A stretch of 64,000 bases of DNA, from NCBI GenBank assembly GCA_947683425.1, contig CANTUQ010000106.1, positions 5,269,001-5,333,000 on the forward strand, given 5' to 3'. The notes under the pieces are model-generated. The model ran no database searches. It worked only from the letters and a program-made list of their open reading frames with translations, and was not told the DNA's origin. Source of the stretch: Excoecaria cochinchinensis (Eukaryota > Streptophyta > Magnoliopsida > Malpighiales > Euphorbiaceae). Both the position numbers and the translations under genes were made by a program. Positions 1-12,479 of this stretch are shown here, piece by piece (position 1 is the first letter of the stretch; each line of letters starts with the position of its first letter).

Positions 1-3000
1 CACTACTTTAATATCGACCTGTGCTAAAAGTGGAAAAGTTGATGCAATGTTTGAAGTATGGTAACTTCTTAATTTCTCCCGGTTTTGATTGCTGACAAAA
101 TTGAGGATTTCAGATTGTTTTCTTCTGTGGGTATACAGGCATTTCCAGTGTGCTCTTGACTATGGATGCATTAGTTTGTCCTTATTTTGTTAATGCCTTT
201 ACAATATCTAAGAACTGAGCTCGCAAGTCTTTTCTCAATCTAGAAAGTTTTTGTTTTCAAGTGAAATTTGAGGTCAATTTATTGACATAGTTGATTAATT
301 CTTTTAGAGCTCATGGTTTGTTTGAGCCATTTGGAGCAATTCTCACCTTTGATGATTTCATTGCTAACCGCATTCAGTATGATGCCAGTGCTTCATATTC
401 ATTTCACCCCAGGATGGTGATATCCATTCCACAACAGTTTTTCTTTTGTTCAGATTTCGCCAAGTTTTACATTACTTTCCAAATCAGAGGATGGAAAGCA
501 GATGTTGCATGATTTTACATGACTGATGTGTGCTAATGATCATGCCAGGTCTTTCATGAGATGGTTAATGCTGGAGTTGAACCAAATATTCATACTTATG
601 GAGCACTAATTGACGGCTGTGGCAGAGCAGGTCAAATGGCCAAGGCATTTGGTGCTTATGGGATAATGAGGTCCAAGGTATTGTGTGATATCTATATGTG
701 CATGTATGTTTATCACATGGAACTTAGTTTTTGCTACAAAATCCTGATGCTGATCTCAGATAAGTTTCTTGCAAAAGACTATGGTTGCATGTTCCTGTTT
801 ACTTTCTACATCCTAATATCAAATTGATCCTGGGATTGATAAGATGTTGTATGCAGTAGAAAGTGAAGCCAGACCAAGTTGTCTTCAATGCGCTCATCTC
901 TGCATGTGGTCAATCGGGAGCTGTGGACCGTGCCTTTGATGTGTTAGCAGAAATGGGGGCCGAGACACAGCCTATTGATCCTGATCACATCACTGTTGGT
1001 GCATTAATAAATGCATGTGCAAAGGCCGGTCAGGTTTGTATAAAGTGATTTTCTGTCTAATACTTGAAGTCTTAACAGTTTCATAGTTATTATCTTTATG
1101 ACAGAATGAAGCCTTGCTTTTAGGTTGATCGGGCAAAAGAAGTATACAAAATGATGCATAAATACAACATCAAGGGCACTCCAGAGGTTTATACTATTGC
1201 TGTAAATTGCTGCAGCCAGACTGGTGATTGGGAATTTGCACAAAGAGTATACCATGACATGACAAGAAAAGGCGTGCTCCCTGATGAGGTATAAAAAAAA
1301 AAAAAACATTAAAAAACTAAGAAGCTCCACAATAACTTACTATTAATATAATAAGCAAGTGAAAAGTGATTTTATAGTAATCCAAAATTAGGGAGTGTGC
1401 AACCACCTCTTGTTAAGCATAACTACAACGATGGTTTCACAATACCAAATTATTGTAGTTCCTACAAATGCTTTGATGCAGATGTTTCTCAGTGCATTGA
1501 TAGATGTAGCGGGACATGCTGGAATGGTGGATGTTGCATTTGAGACCTTACAAGAAGCCAAAATTCAAGGAACTCAGCTTGGAATTATACCATATAGTTC
1601 ACTGATGGGAGCTTGCAGCAATGTATGCTTCGTATACTTGGCCTTGTTGGAAAAACTTTAAAATAGATTATACATGGATACATGCATACATCCATACTAC
1701 ACACACACTTGCAGTCCTGCCGAAGCAATACAGCATTTTGTTAATAAATTATAGAGTTATTTGTGTTTAGGTTTTTGCCATTTAACTTTTTCAATTCGAT
1801 TATTGAATTTTTGAGATCTGACTCTTTCTTTCTTTCTTCTTCTTCTTCTTCTTTTTTTTTTTTTAATGAAATCAATAATTGTGATTGTATGTAATTCTAT
1901 TCACTTTCACTTTTTGCATGTTACACAATTCTTAGAAATTGTGTCATATAGTGAGGAAAAAGGTTGTTTCAAGGTCATATGATTTTCCTTCACATATGTG
2001 TCTGATAAAAATTATTATAATGGCCAGACCTGCTGAAGCAGTTGTAACTGTTTCTTCTTTCTGTTTCAGGCCAAAAACTGGGAGAAGGCTCTGGAGCTGT
2101 ACGATATTATAAAGTCTGTCAAACTGAAACCAAATCTCTCGATCATGAATGCGCTGATCACTGCCTTGTGTAAGCCTATATCTATGACTCATTTTAAGAT
2201 AGTTGAGAGTTCTGTTATCTTATTGAAAATTCATTCTGCATTAGTAATTGGATTTTTTTTTTTTTTATATTTTCTTATAGGATGGTCCTACTTTATATTT
2301 AAAGTTCTTTGAATAAGAATAAAATATTAGTTGGGAGTTAAAGACTTGGGCCATATATCAGCTATTATTGTCTGCTTATTTTAGAATCTTGTTATAAAGT
2401 ATGATAATCTATTTGTTATTGCACCCTTGAGAGAGCTAAGAAGCCTGAATATAATGAATGCTATATCATATCTATGGATTAACTCTTTTGAAAATGTACA
2501 GTAGAGGCCAGAAAGATATCATGACAGCTGGAACTGTATGCTGCAATAAAATATGTTGTAGTTAACGTTACGATTATCTTTCAATTTCTGTGAACTGAAT
2601 TTTCTCAAAAGAATTCAAGATCTATATTATGGATCTAGTATTTATAATTCCCATTTATGCCTTTTTATCTTGATAATGGTAAAAATTTCTGTATGTTGGC
2701 ATCTAGTATATTGGAAAAATAATTTTTGAGTTAATATGAATGATTATAAAGGGCTTAAGATGTTGCAGAAGAATGGTATTTCTGATCTTCAAAAATAACA
2801 ATGTAGAAGCAAAAAATATTGTGGAATACACCCAAAAGAAAAAGAAAAGCATTATTGATGTATTGTTGCTTACTGCATTTGTATGAGCAAGTTTTATCAA
2901 ATGTGATATTTCTTTCTCCTTATATGGAGATTAGTTTAGGTGCGAATAATGTGAGAATATTGCACTGACATGTGTGGTCCAAACATGAATTCAAAAAAAA

Positions 3001-6000
3001 AAAGGAACAAGAAATTAATCAGCAGACTTTGCTACAGGTAATGGGGATCAACTACCAAAGGCTATTGAAGTTCTCTCAGAAATGAAGCGCTTTGGCTTGT
3101 TGCCAAATACTATTACATACTCCATACTCTTGGCAGCCAATGAGAGGTCTGGGATCTAACTCGAGTTACTTATCCAAAATTTATAATTCCAACTTCTTTT
3201 TCTTGATTTGCATTTTTTTTTTTTAATTTCCTCGTGCCACAATCTTCCTCATTTCAATTTCTTTTTGCAGAAAGGATGATCTAGAGGTTGGCCTTATGCT
3301 TCTTTTTCAAGCCAAAGAAGATAGCGTTGCTCCTACCCTCATGATGTACAAATGCATAATTGGTAAGTTCAAGGAGAATCGTGTCTTTTTGCTCCAGCTC
3401 TGCTGAACCCGTATTGGTATATCCTATTTTCTGATTGCATAAGAGTTTATTTTCTCTCACAGGCCTAGGAAATTTAGTGTTGAAAGATATAGAGTATGAA
3501 GATTAAGAAAATACACTATCCTAGGTTACATATGCTTGATTCCTAAAATACCAATGTACCTAAAAGAGGAACAAAAAGCCCTAAATTAAGCTTTTACATA
3601 GAAACTAATAATAAAACCTTAATAACATGATATACAATAATAAATCCCTAAAATCAAGCTACTGTACACTATCAACGGTGCTCAGATATCTTGCAAACCA
3701 TAACTTGGAATGGACTTAATTCTAATCCCTTTAGTAAGAATTCCAGCTAGCTGATTTTCAAAAGATGCATAAGAAATATCAAGAATTTCACTAGTAAACT
3801 TTTTCTTGACGAAATTTTTCCCTTTCAACAATCTTGATTCATACATTAACTTTTGAAGCCATAATAATTCATACAGAGAACAATCAGAAGACTTTTTTTC
3901 CTAGTTGAACATTTAACAATCTTAATTCATGCATTAATTTTTGAAGTCATAACAATTCATTCGGAGAAAAACCGGAAGACCTTCTCCCTTAATTGAACAT
4001 ATGGGTTGCATGTGCTAGTATTGTCATTTTTTCATTTCTGTGCATAACTGCTGGAATTGGCATATGGAGTACTGCTTCTGTGAAATGTTTTTCTTCTGAA
4101 TATTATAACTATTATCATATTACTCATATCTTTTTCTTTTTGTCTTTGGAAATTTGATTTACGTATTTATTTTATCTTAATAAGTCCAAGATATTTCTTA
4201 GAGATGTATCTGAACTCAACATTGTACAATAATGAATAAGCATCTAAAATGAATTTAACTAATTAATCCTTTGAATAGGCTTGTGCTTGCGGAGATATGA
4301 GAAGGCTTGTGCAGTTGGTGAGCCTATTTTGTCTTTTGACTCAGGGCGGCCACAAATAAAAAACGAGTGGTATTTCGTTTTGTTCTCATAACTACTTCAA
4401 CTGTTCTCTTAGAAGTCTATTTTTTTCTTCACCTTTGAAATGCTTTTTTTTTTCTTTGTTTCTTTTTTAATTCTTCTTTTTTGTGTAGTTTTGTTCCATA
4501 TAGTGTTTCTCTAAAGCCATTAGTCTCAACTTGTGTTTCCTTTGAAAGTTTACATAAGTTAGTTAATATACATCACTACTTATCCTGTTATGCAAAAGTG
4601 ATTTTTTCATCTCCTTTGGTTTTCTAGGACATCAATGGCGTTAAAGGTTTACCGTGAAACAATTGCAGCTGGCCATATGCCTACAATGGAAGTTCTTTCA
4701 CAAGTTTTGGGATGCCTACAGCTCCCTTATGATGCTTCATTGAAGAAAAGATTAGTTGAAAATCTAGGAGTTGCTGCTGCCTCCTCAAAAATCTCTAACC
4801 TCTGTTCTCTGTTGGATGGATTTGGAGAATACGATCCTCGTTCTTTTTCATTACTTGAGGTCAGTATGCAGCTGGGATATTTCGTATTCTAAACTTCATG
4901 CTTGGCTATAAATTTATCCTTGGGGTTCTAGCTAAATTCAGGCTAAGAATTGACTTCTACAGGAAGCTGCCTCTCATGGAATAGTGCCATATGTATCCTT
5001 CAAAGGAAGTCCCATTGTTATTGATACCAAAAATTTGCAAATTCGTATTGCTGAGGTACGTCTATCTGTCATATAGCATTTTACTGCCACTTATTTTTCT
5101 GATCTACATTGTTCAGAAGGCATTTTTAATTTTTCACACTTGATATTATCACTACCTGACTGCTTCATGATTTTTATCGGTTCTCAAATTATTCCATCAC
5201 GGTTATAGATTTTCAGTTGAGGCCTTTAGTGAACAAAAACTGCTCTAGGTATCATTTGCATTTTTCATAGTTTCATTGTTTTCCTTCTCGTGAACAGAAG
5301 AGTAGACAATATAGGTTTTTATTGTCTCTTCTGACATAGAACAAAAAATGAGTTGAAATCATTTTCACTCTTTTTCCCCCTTTAAAGATGTGCTTCCATT
5401 GACTTCTCAAGATATCTTTTCAGGTTTACCTCTTAACCATTTTGAAGGGTCTCAAGCATCGGCTTGCTGCTGGTAAGGGTTTATTTATTTAGAATTCATT
5501 GATGTGTATCATTAAGTCAGTTAAAGTTTCTCTGAAGCATAACAAGATGAATGTGTATGAGCTCCCAATAATTCACTAGATTATGGTAATGTTCCTTTGT
5601 TTCAGTTTCAGATCAAGGAAAAGTCTTGAAAATAAATACTAATGACCCCAATGTCGACTCATCAATAATAAGCCTCCAAACTTTAGCTAGGATGACCTAG
5701 CGAAGAAACAAACAGTCCAAATAGGAACAACAATGAAATATAGTAATAAAGATATCCTATTGTTTATCCAGGTGCTCATATTTTGCCCACTTTTGGAGGA
5801 AAAAATAGGAAGATGGGCTGTAGCATTTTTTATCTAGTAACGACTAATGTTTTGTTGTTCTTGGTACCATAAAAAATTTTGTGCAGGTGCAAAGTTACCA
5901 AATGTAACCATTTTACTCCCTGTAGAGATGGCACAGGTCCAGACACCTGAAGGGGAAAAAATGATAAACCTTGCAGGACGGTGAGAAATACTATTTTATA

Positions 6001-7096
6001 AGTGTTATTGCTATCTTAAAACGAGGCTCTATGCAATTATTTTGGGCTAACAGTCCTGTAAACCTGAACTTTGGTCGAGTTTCAGTTTTATCTAATGGTG
6101 TTGATTTTATTAGTTTAATCCCAGAATATTCCAATAGCAGCAACTGTAATCAAGGTTAAGATTTAATGCCATGAGCTATGAGCACAGTGAGTTGACTTTG
6201 CTCTGGAAAACGAATATAGTTGGCCCAGATGAATACGGTTTAATGTGTTATTGGAATCCATTTGAAACTTGACTGTTTTATCTTCTTTTGTTTCTCACTT
6301 AATCTTCAAAATGACAAATTTTCCAAAAGGTTAGACAACTTTGAGTGGGAAAATAAAAAATATATTATTCTAATCAATCTATTGCGTGCCACTTGAGTAC
6401 CAGCAAAATATATAAAGATTTTTTTATGGCTTGATTCCTATAAATTCTCAATGTTAGGACTTTTGGGATCATCAACCCCACCTTTTCTCCTCTTCCTGAC
6501 CTTAATTCTTTTTGTTCTGATTAAAGTACCAAACCGTTCTTTTTCCCCCCCATATAGAGTGCCCAGAGCTAATTAGAAAAGCATCTAATTTCTGATCAGA
6601 GAAGTAAGCAGACAAATTAAGTTATTAGTTTTGAAGGATAAGCACACCTTATCAGGATAGTTTAAGCCAATATATGCTGTCAACCTGCCTATGTGGTTTG
6701 TAAGGTCATGAAATTAAGTGTCTTATGAAATCCCACCGAGGGAATGAAAATGTAATATTTTTACAAGCATAATGTTTCCAACTATAACATATGCATGATA
6801 GACAAGTCATTGAAAATATACAGTTTAATATGTTTCTGAGTGTCATTGTTTTGTTTTGCAGGGTCGGCCAGGAGGTTGCATCTTTATTGAGAAGGTTAGA
6901 ACTGCCTTACCAAGGGAATGAGTCATATGGGAAGATTAGAATCAACGGGATATCGTTGAGAAGATGGCTTCAGCCAAAACTCGTTTCTCCTTTCAGTGGA
7001 AAACCAGAAGAACTAAACTCATCCCTATCACGTTTAGGAAGAGGAATATTTCATCAGCAGCGAGATATAAGAACTCGTGATTTTTCTTTGGAATAA
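1..7096 (+). CDS. MRL1: MRL1-like chloroplast PPR protein, 3' half (14 exons)
   Basis: Pentatricopeptide repeat protein resembling MRL1, known in Arabidopsis and Chlamydomonas to stabilise the chloroplast rbcL transcript in the stroma. Exons read by eye with GT/AG borders and continuous phase: 1-55, 549-677, 860-1033, 1124-1288, 1482-1622, 2070-2169, 3038-3146, 3271-3362, 4279-4369, 4628-4859, 4963-5055, 5424-5472, 5887-5980 and 6862-7096 (stop TAA). They encode roughly 585 residues; the 5' half lies before the window. The first eight exons carry PPR units with the usual pattern, for example VKPDQVVFNALISACGQSG and GTPEVYTIAVNCCSQTGDWE. From about 4279 the PPR pattern fades into the family's conserved C-terminal region, which ends in RDFSLE. 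No stop or frameshift was seen, so the gene looks intact. The MRL1 name rests on recall of the family. Confidence 0.88.
3440..4006 (-). mobile_element. Ty1/copia remnant inside an MRL1 intron
   Basis: The intron 3363-4278 contains, on the minus strand near 3690-3780, a frame reading ENQLAGILTKGIRI, which matches the C-terminal end of the copia RNase H domain. It is followed (rightward) by two direct copies of an 88-bp unit, 3831-3918 and 3919-4006, about 80% alike. No complete LTR or reading frame remains. It is an old insertion that splicing tolerates. The outer limits are approximate. Confidence 0.55.
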
Positions 7097-7814
7097 AATG
7101 AAACTGCTTCTCACGAGGAAATGCTTTCAAAGGAATGAGATACAGATAGTTTTCCCTTCAATGACATGACATAACTGTTTTAGGGATGACTAGTCTCATT
7201 ATCCTGCTGCAGGGCCAAATTGCTGCCTTGACGTTGGATTTTTTCTGGGAAATTGTAAGCAGAAGGTCAGAGTTCCTTCATAAGACTTGCCTGTGTTCCT
7301 TCAGAAGGGAATATATATGCCCAAGACTACACCATTTCCGGCTGAAAGAAAAGAGATTGCTGTATTCAGTAAGTCACCTACGGTCCATTTTGCAGAGAAA
7401 TAAATCACCCACGACTATGCTAACAACAAGCTACTGCCATGGCCGTTGCTTACAGCTTTAACGACAGAAGCTGCTAGGTGAAAACCTGCAAGAATATGGA
7501 GATTGTTGCATTAGATAGTGCATAATAATGATTATTACTTATGAGCAGCCATCATCTGCCAATGTACATTGTCAATTTTGAATATCATCAGGTCTATATC
7601 TTTTTGGCATTATTGCCATTTTATGATTCACAGAAATGAATTCATCCAATAGAAGGTGCATGTAGAACATATTAGGGACAAAATAAGAGACGTTTGAGAT
7701 GGTTAGAACAAATGCTATGTAGGCTCTAGCTGTTCCGGTTTGAAATTGTGATAGTTTAGTAATAGAAGATAGGAAGAAGGTTTAGTAATAGACGATAGGA
7801 CGAAGGCTAGAGGC
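7097..7814 (+). other. MRL1 3' UTR and intergenic DNA
   Basis: Downstream of the MRL1 stop there is no convincing coding frame. An AATAAA at about 7400 (in gagaaataaatcacc) is a possible polyadenylation signal, and the first few hundred bases probably form the 3' UTR. A small open frame at 7186-7461 has no recognisable domain. Confidence 0.4.
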
Positions 7815-7817
7815 TAA

Positions 7818-8489
7818 GGGTCTGTTCACTTACAGAAAATTAATTCAGTTTTTCAGAAATTTTTTTTATGGAAAACAGAAAACAGAAAATGTTTATTTTA
7901 GTCAATTTTCTAAAATAGAAAAAAAAAATAGATTTTCTAGTTTTTTAAAATAAATAAAAAATTGGAAAACTAATAAAAAATATTTTTTAAATTTTCTAAA
8001 TCATTTTAATACATATATACATGTGTGTATATATTCACACACACATACATATACATTTATGTGCATACATGTATGTGCATATGTACATGTATGTGCATAT
8101 GTATATGTATGCATATGTATGTATTTATGTATGTATGTATGTACATACATACATATACATATATGTATGTACTTATATACGTACATACATACATATATGC
8201 ATACATACATATACATATATGTATGTATGTACTTATATACATATGTATATACATACATACATCTACATATATATATATATGTACGTTGACACACACACAC
8301 ACACATACATGCACATACACATACTTATACATACATATACACATATATGTGTGTGCGTGTGTGTGTGTGCGTGTGTGTATGCGCGCGCGCAGCGTGCGCG
8401 CGCACACACACACACATATATATACATGCACATGCATATGCATATGCGCATATGCATATACATATACACATACATGCAAATGCACATGC

Positions 8490-8527
<38 letters not shown>

Positions 8528-8585
8528 GTACATATATATATATATATACACATATGCATATGCACATGCATATGCATATATATAT

Positions 8586-8629
<44 letters not shown>

Positions 8630-8646
8630 GCATGTGTATGCTATAA

Positions 8647-8732
<86 letters not shown>

Positions 8733-8767
8733 GTGTATGTGTATATATATATAGATGTATATATACA

Positions 8768-8801
<34 letters not shown>

Positions 8802-8898
8802 CATGTACATACATACACATATATATATAATATAAATACTCTAATTTACCATTCATGTGTATATATGTGCATATGCATATGTATATATGTGTATGTAT

Positions 8899-8938
<40 letters not shown>

Positions 8939-9145
8939 TACTCTAATTTTTTATTTATTGATATGCATATGCATATGTATATATATATACATACACATAT
9001 ATATACGAAATAAATACTCTAATTTTTCATTTCTTGATAAATAAACGCGTTTTTTTTAATTTTTTTACAAAAAATAAATACTCAAATTTTTTAAGAAAAT
9101 AGAATACAGAAAACAGAAAACTATTTTCTGTAAGTAAACGCACCC
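7818..9145. mobile_element. Tourist-like (PIF/Harbinger) non-autonomous element, microsatellite-filled
   Basis: Terminal inverted repeats GGGTCTGTTCACTTACAGAA (7818 on) and the reverse complement of the end at 9124-9145 match at about 19 of 22 positions. A TAA target duplication flanks them (7815-7817 and 9146-9148). The TIR sequence beginning GGGT and the 3-bp TAA duplication are typical of PIF/Harbinger-type MITEs. Next to each TIR are A/T-rich arms containing cagaaaacagaaaa. The centre (about 8010-9000) is TA, TG/CA and TATG microsatellite. No transposase is present. Long open frames in the centre are only low-complexity translations. Confidence 0.85.
8012..9006. repeat. Compound alternating purine-pyrimidine microsatellite, about 1 kb
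   Basis: Nearly pure alternating TA, TG, CA and CG steps with ATGT/ACAT tetranucleotide tracts. It includes an unbroken (TA)n run at about 8654-8728, a CG-rich patch at 8381-8404 flanked by TG and CA runs, and a (CA)n run at about 8901-8928. Short unique stretches (for example ctctaatttt) recur at about 8838, 8940 and 9016 and connect it to the element's arms. Confidence 0.95.
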
Positions 9146-9148
9146 TAA

Positions 9149-9533
9149 GGTTCTACGATTATTAGAGATTGCCGTAGATCAAGCCTTGGACAAAGGGATT
9201 TGGAGACAGAAAATCTATGACGTCAATTTTATCTAGTAAGGGACTAGGGCATTGTTGTTGAATTTTATGATAGCAAAGGTGCAAAAGCAGGGAAATGCTA
9301 CTATTAATTCCTATGGAGAGCAAATAGGTTGCTGGAAATGTGATTTGTTTTGAATGAGTTATGATCAGAGGAGATTTTGAGTATGCACTGCATTAAATTG
9401 TCGGGAAGTTGAAAATTAGTATTTTACTCGCGGAATAAATGTTTACTATATTGAAATATGGAGTCAGGTAACTGACTTATGAAAGATTTTGTAGAACACA
9501 TGTTTCTATTTTGTTTAGTATATGTTTTTGGTG
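9149..9533. other. Intergenic DNA, no gene seen
   Basis: A/T-rich unique-looking sequence between the Tourist-like element and the LTR that starts at 9534. No coding frame or repeat was recognised. Confidence 0.4.
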
Positions 9534-10050
9534 TGATGACAGAACGAGATTTATGTGCAAGCAGTCATAGGAAGTCACCTGAAAACACAAAATTTCGGTA
9601 GATTTTCGATAAGAGAGATTCCGACGGTTAAGTCAAGGAATTAACAAAAATCAAGAAAAATCTCTAATAATTGGGAAAAATCAAGAAGAAAAAATATACC
9701 TTAATTCCTCTTTTTATAGAGTTCCCCTCCGTGTTGGAATAAGAATCAAACCCTAAATAGAATAAATCTTCAAGTACTAAACGGGATAGAACTCAAAAAT
9801 TTCTAATATGGTTAATTCCTGATTTGTAGGATCAGATAAAACAAATTTCTCATTATTTTCGTTATGATAAGATTTGAATCTCCTAAAAACTTTGAAAGTG
9901 TTCTAGATAGTGAAAAACTCTTTTAATATCATCTAGACACCGAGCTGCATGAAGTAACTCGAGCTATATGGAGGAACCGAGCCATTTGGAGGATAAATAT
10001 TCCGATGAGCTCAATTCTCCGAACTTCGATAATAAAGAGTCTGGTTATCA
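9534..10050 (-). repeat. 3' LTR of a Tat-lineage Ty3/gypsy element
   Basis: A block that begins TGATGACAG and ends GGTTATCA, so it has TG...CA ends. On the minus strand its start follows a purine tract (TGAGGGGGAACT, complement of about 10053-10064), as expected of a polypurine tract before a 3' LTR. A TATA-like TCTATAAAAA lies on the minus strand at 9711-9720. The pol gene at 22128-26170 has the same orientation. The partner LTR was not found, so the limits rest on these end signals alone. Confidence 0.6.
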
Positions 10051-10284
10051 TAAGTTCCCCCTCAGTATCTGACATTTATGCCAGATGTTTTGGGTGATAA
10101 TTAAAAATTAAAAATTCAAGCGCGTAAGAGATAATCCTATGAGCATTAAAGACAGAGGAGCGCATAGTGCCTTAAAAGGTGTGATAATGATACCTCGTTC
10201 AACGTGATTTTGGCCGCCAGGACAGTTACTGAAAAGATGGCAACGCTTCGGGCACCGCACTAAGAGCAATAATGATTGACATCA

Positions 10285-10339
10285 CCAATCACTTCCAACC
10301 ACGTGCCCAAGAATCATTGGTTTGCTCTTTTTATAGATA
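10285..10339 (+). promoter_or_regulatory. Promoter-like block before the antisense ORF
   Basis: On the plus strand, CCAAT (10285-10289), a G-box CACGTG (10300-10305) and a TATA-like TTTATAGATA (10330-10339) occur in order. A CT-rich leader follows, about 280 bases ahead of the ATG at 10623. This is the arrangement of a pol II promoter serving the ORF that runs against the retrotransposon's own direction. It is inferred from motifs only. Confidence 0.45.
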
Positions 10340-10622
10340 GCCATTTTATTTTCATTTCCTGAGTTTCCTGCTTTGCTCTCTTTTTGTTCTAAAACTCTGT
10401 TCTTCTTTCTCTTCTTCGTTCTCAATTTTCATCTATTTCCAGGTTTCCTTTCTCGTTCGCTTAGGAGTTTTCTTCCTCAAGTATTACTCAAGTTTGCAAT
10501 TATAGATTCTTCCTTCAGATCTTCCTTACCCACCCTTTCAGGTCATTTCAGGTTTGTACCCTTCTTCTTTCTTCTATCATCGTGAGGACTGAAAATTCTG
10601 AAAACTCTAGTGAGGAGTTTGG

Positions 10623-11998
10623 ATGGGGGAGGGGTTGCTTGAGGACAATCCTCTTGGATCTCTTGCCCCTGTACCTTTCATGGCCAACCAACCCTCTCCA
10701 GTGACAACAGCACCCAGGAGATTTCTCAGGGTAGGAAGTATAAGCTTAGTAATCAAACCTAATGACATGAGTGAGCTCGAAGATAGATTGAGCATCCCTC
10801 ACACCTATAAAATCTGTGCTGCCGGCTCATCTTTAAGAGCCAACGCTAAGTTCCAAGGTAAGAAGATTGCCATTATGTATAAGGCAAACTTCGAGGCAGG
10901 GGTGAATCGTCCACCATCAAACTTTGAGCTCGAATTCTTGAATTACTATGGCTTGACCATTGGGCAGGTGCATCCCAATGCATGGCGAACTCTTTCAACC
11001 CTACAGATTTGACCAGTCGAACATGACCTTGACCTCACTCTTCAAATCTTTCGAGCTACTCATGTAGTGGGTCTCCGAGCTAATGGTGAAGACGGCAATT
11101 ACGTTCAGGCCTGAGCTGGATATGGGGTATTTTCTTGGTACCCAGAATCCCTGAAGAACTGAAAGAATTAATTCATTGTGATAGAGAGCGAATCGAACTT
11201 CCTATTCAAGACTCAGTGGGGTTGGTACGTCAATAGGAATGATGACCCGTTTGTTCTTAATGAAAAAGAAGAACGAACTCTAGCTCGGTGGAGAGAGCTT
11301 GCTGAAAATAAAATAAATATTAATGAACAATTACAACTCGGAGTTCCTCTCATAGAGCTATCTCGACCCAAGAAGAAAGGTAAATACTCTCAAATCCTTT
11401 TAACTTCTATTCTAATCTATCTATTATTGTTCTCTTTTTTTGCAACAATGAAGCAGAATTCAAAGCCTATTATGGTCGAACACATGAAGGCCAAAAGGCA
11501 GAAAATAGGGGCGAGACTTTTTTCGGCAACTGCTACAACAGAAACCAGCCTGGCTCCTCCACAGAGAACTGGGACTATCGGGATAAAAACGAGCCCAACT
11601 GCTCCCATCCCACACTCATCTCCCTTTATTCCGCCTTGTTCTACTCCGATTGAAGTGGTAGATGACTCTTCCCCCTGGTTGCTACTTTCGAGCCTTCCAC
11701 ATTCTAAGGCAGAGAGAAAACACATGCTCCTTATCCTGAATCCCGGGAGAGCGACTTAAAGGCTCTTTTTGACGAGGTTCGAAAGTTTTGGCAATAGTGA
11801 GGGAGGGCGTGGTCAAAGGAGAATACTGACTTTACAACCTTTGCACATCTGGCCTTCTGTGTACCAAGTGAGTGTGGTCATGTGCTGGGTTGGAATGCCG
11901 AGCAGCTTAGCCATGCCATCAAGAAATATTAGGTGGAGGTAACTTCCAACTTTGCAATATCTAATGTGCTCGGTTGATTCTGCTTTAAATTGAACCAG
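10623..11998 (+). pseudogene. Antisense extra ORF of the Tat-lineage element, 5' part
   Basis: Runs opposite to gag-pol, between pol and the 3' LTR, the position of the extra antisense ORF known in some Tat-lineage elements such as Retand. The first 130 residues include FEAGVNRPPSNFELEFLNYY followed by a GLTIGQVHPNAW stretch, resembling the 'putative gypsy type transposon' domain (Pfam PF04195). The frame stops at 11012, resumes at about 11180 (QWGWYVNRNDDPFVLNEKEE), and continues through a proline/serine-rich stretch to a stop at 11759. It is cut at 11999-12003 by the solo LTR with TSD TAAGT. Several frame breaks show it is dead. Domain naming is from recall. Confidence 0.65.
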
Positions 11999-12003
11999 TA
12001 AGT

Positions 12004-12445
12004 TGTAACACCCCAATACCCCTAGGGAGGATATCAGAGCGCTACACACACAAAACTCTAACACAACCATATAATAGCGGAATAGAAATAAACAATTCAA
12101 TAAGAATAATAATAAAACATTAAAATCATAAAATAATTTTAACATAATACAAGAATATCCTAAAACAATCCCCGAATAACTTATACAAAAATTCTATACA
12201 AAACTTATACTGAATTATACAAAATACTATAACAAAATACAAAAAAAAAAAAATATCAAATCTATCTCCTAGTGGCCAAAACCTGCAGATGTCCAACTCC
12301 AACCAAACCTACATACCTACACGAGAAAACACCCGTGCTAAGCGATAATGCTTAGTGGGGATAAACAGGCACAAAAAACTTCTATCGAAGTCACAGAACA
12401 TAAGCAGTACAAAACACAAATCGATAGCATTCAAGAACTTAAAAT
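12004..12445 (+). repeat. Solo LTR (Tekay-related), left part
   Basis: Begins TGTAACACCCCAAT at 12004, directly after TSD TAAGT (11999-12003). The other end of the same LTR is at 21248, followed by TAAGT (21249-21253). It shares with the chromovirus LTRs at 53868 and 62471 the TGTAACACCCC start and, at 12333-12360, the block GTGCTAAGCGATAAtGCTTAG followed by TGGGG. The right limit, where the pararetrovirus starts, is only good to some tens of bases. Confidence 0.75.
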
Positions 12446-12479
12446 AAGTTGTTGTAATGAAAGAGAAACTCCCATAACC

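Noticed and set aside
8001..9044. Several long overlapping open frames on both strands (up to 339 codons)
   Set aside because: They are translations of TA/TG/CA microsatellite (strings of Y, I, H, T, M, C, V) and exist in all frames; no real protein.
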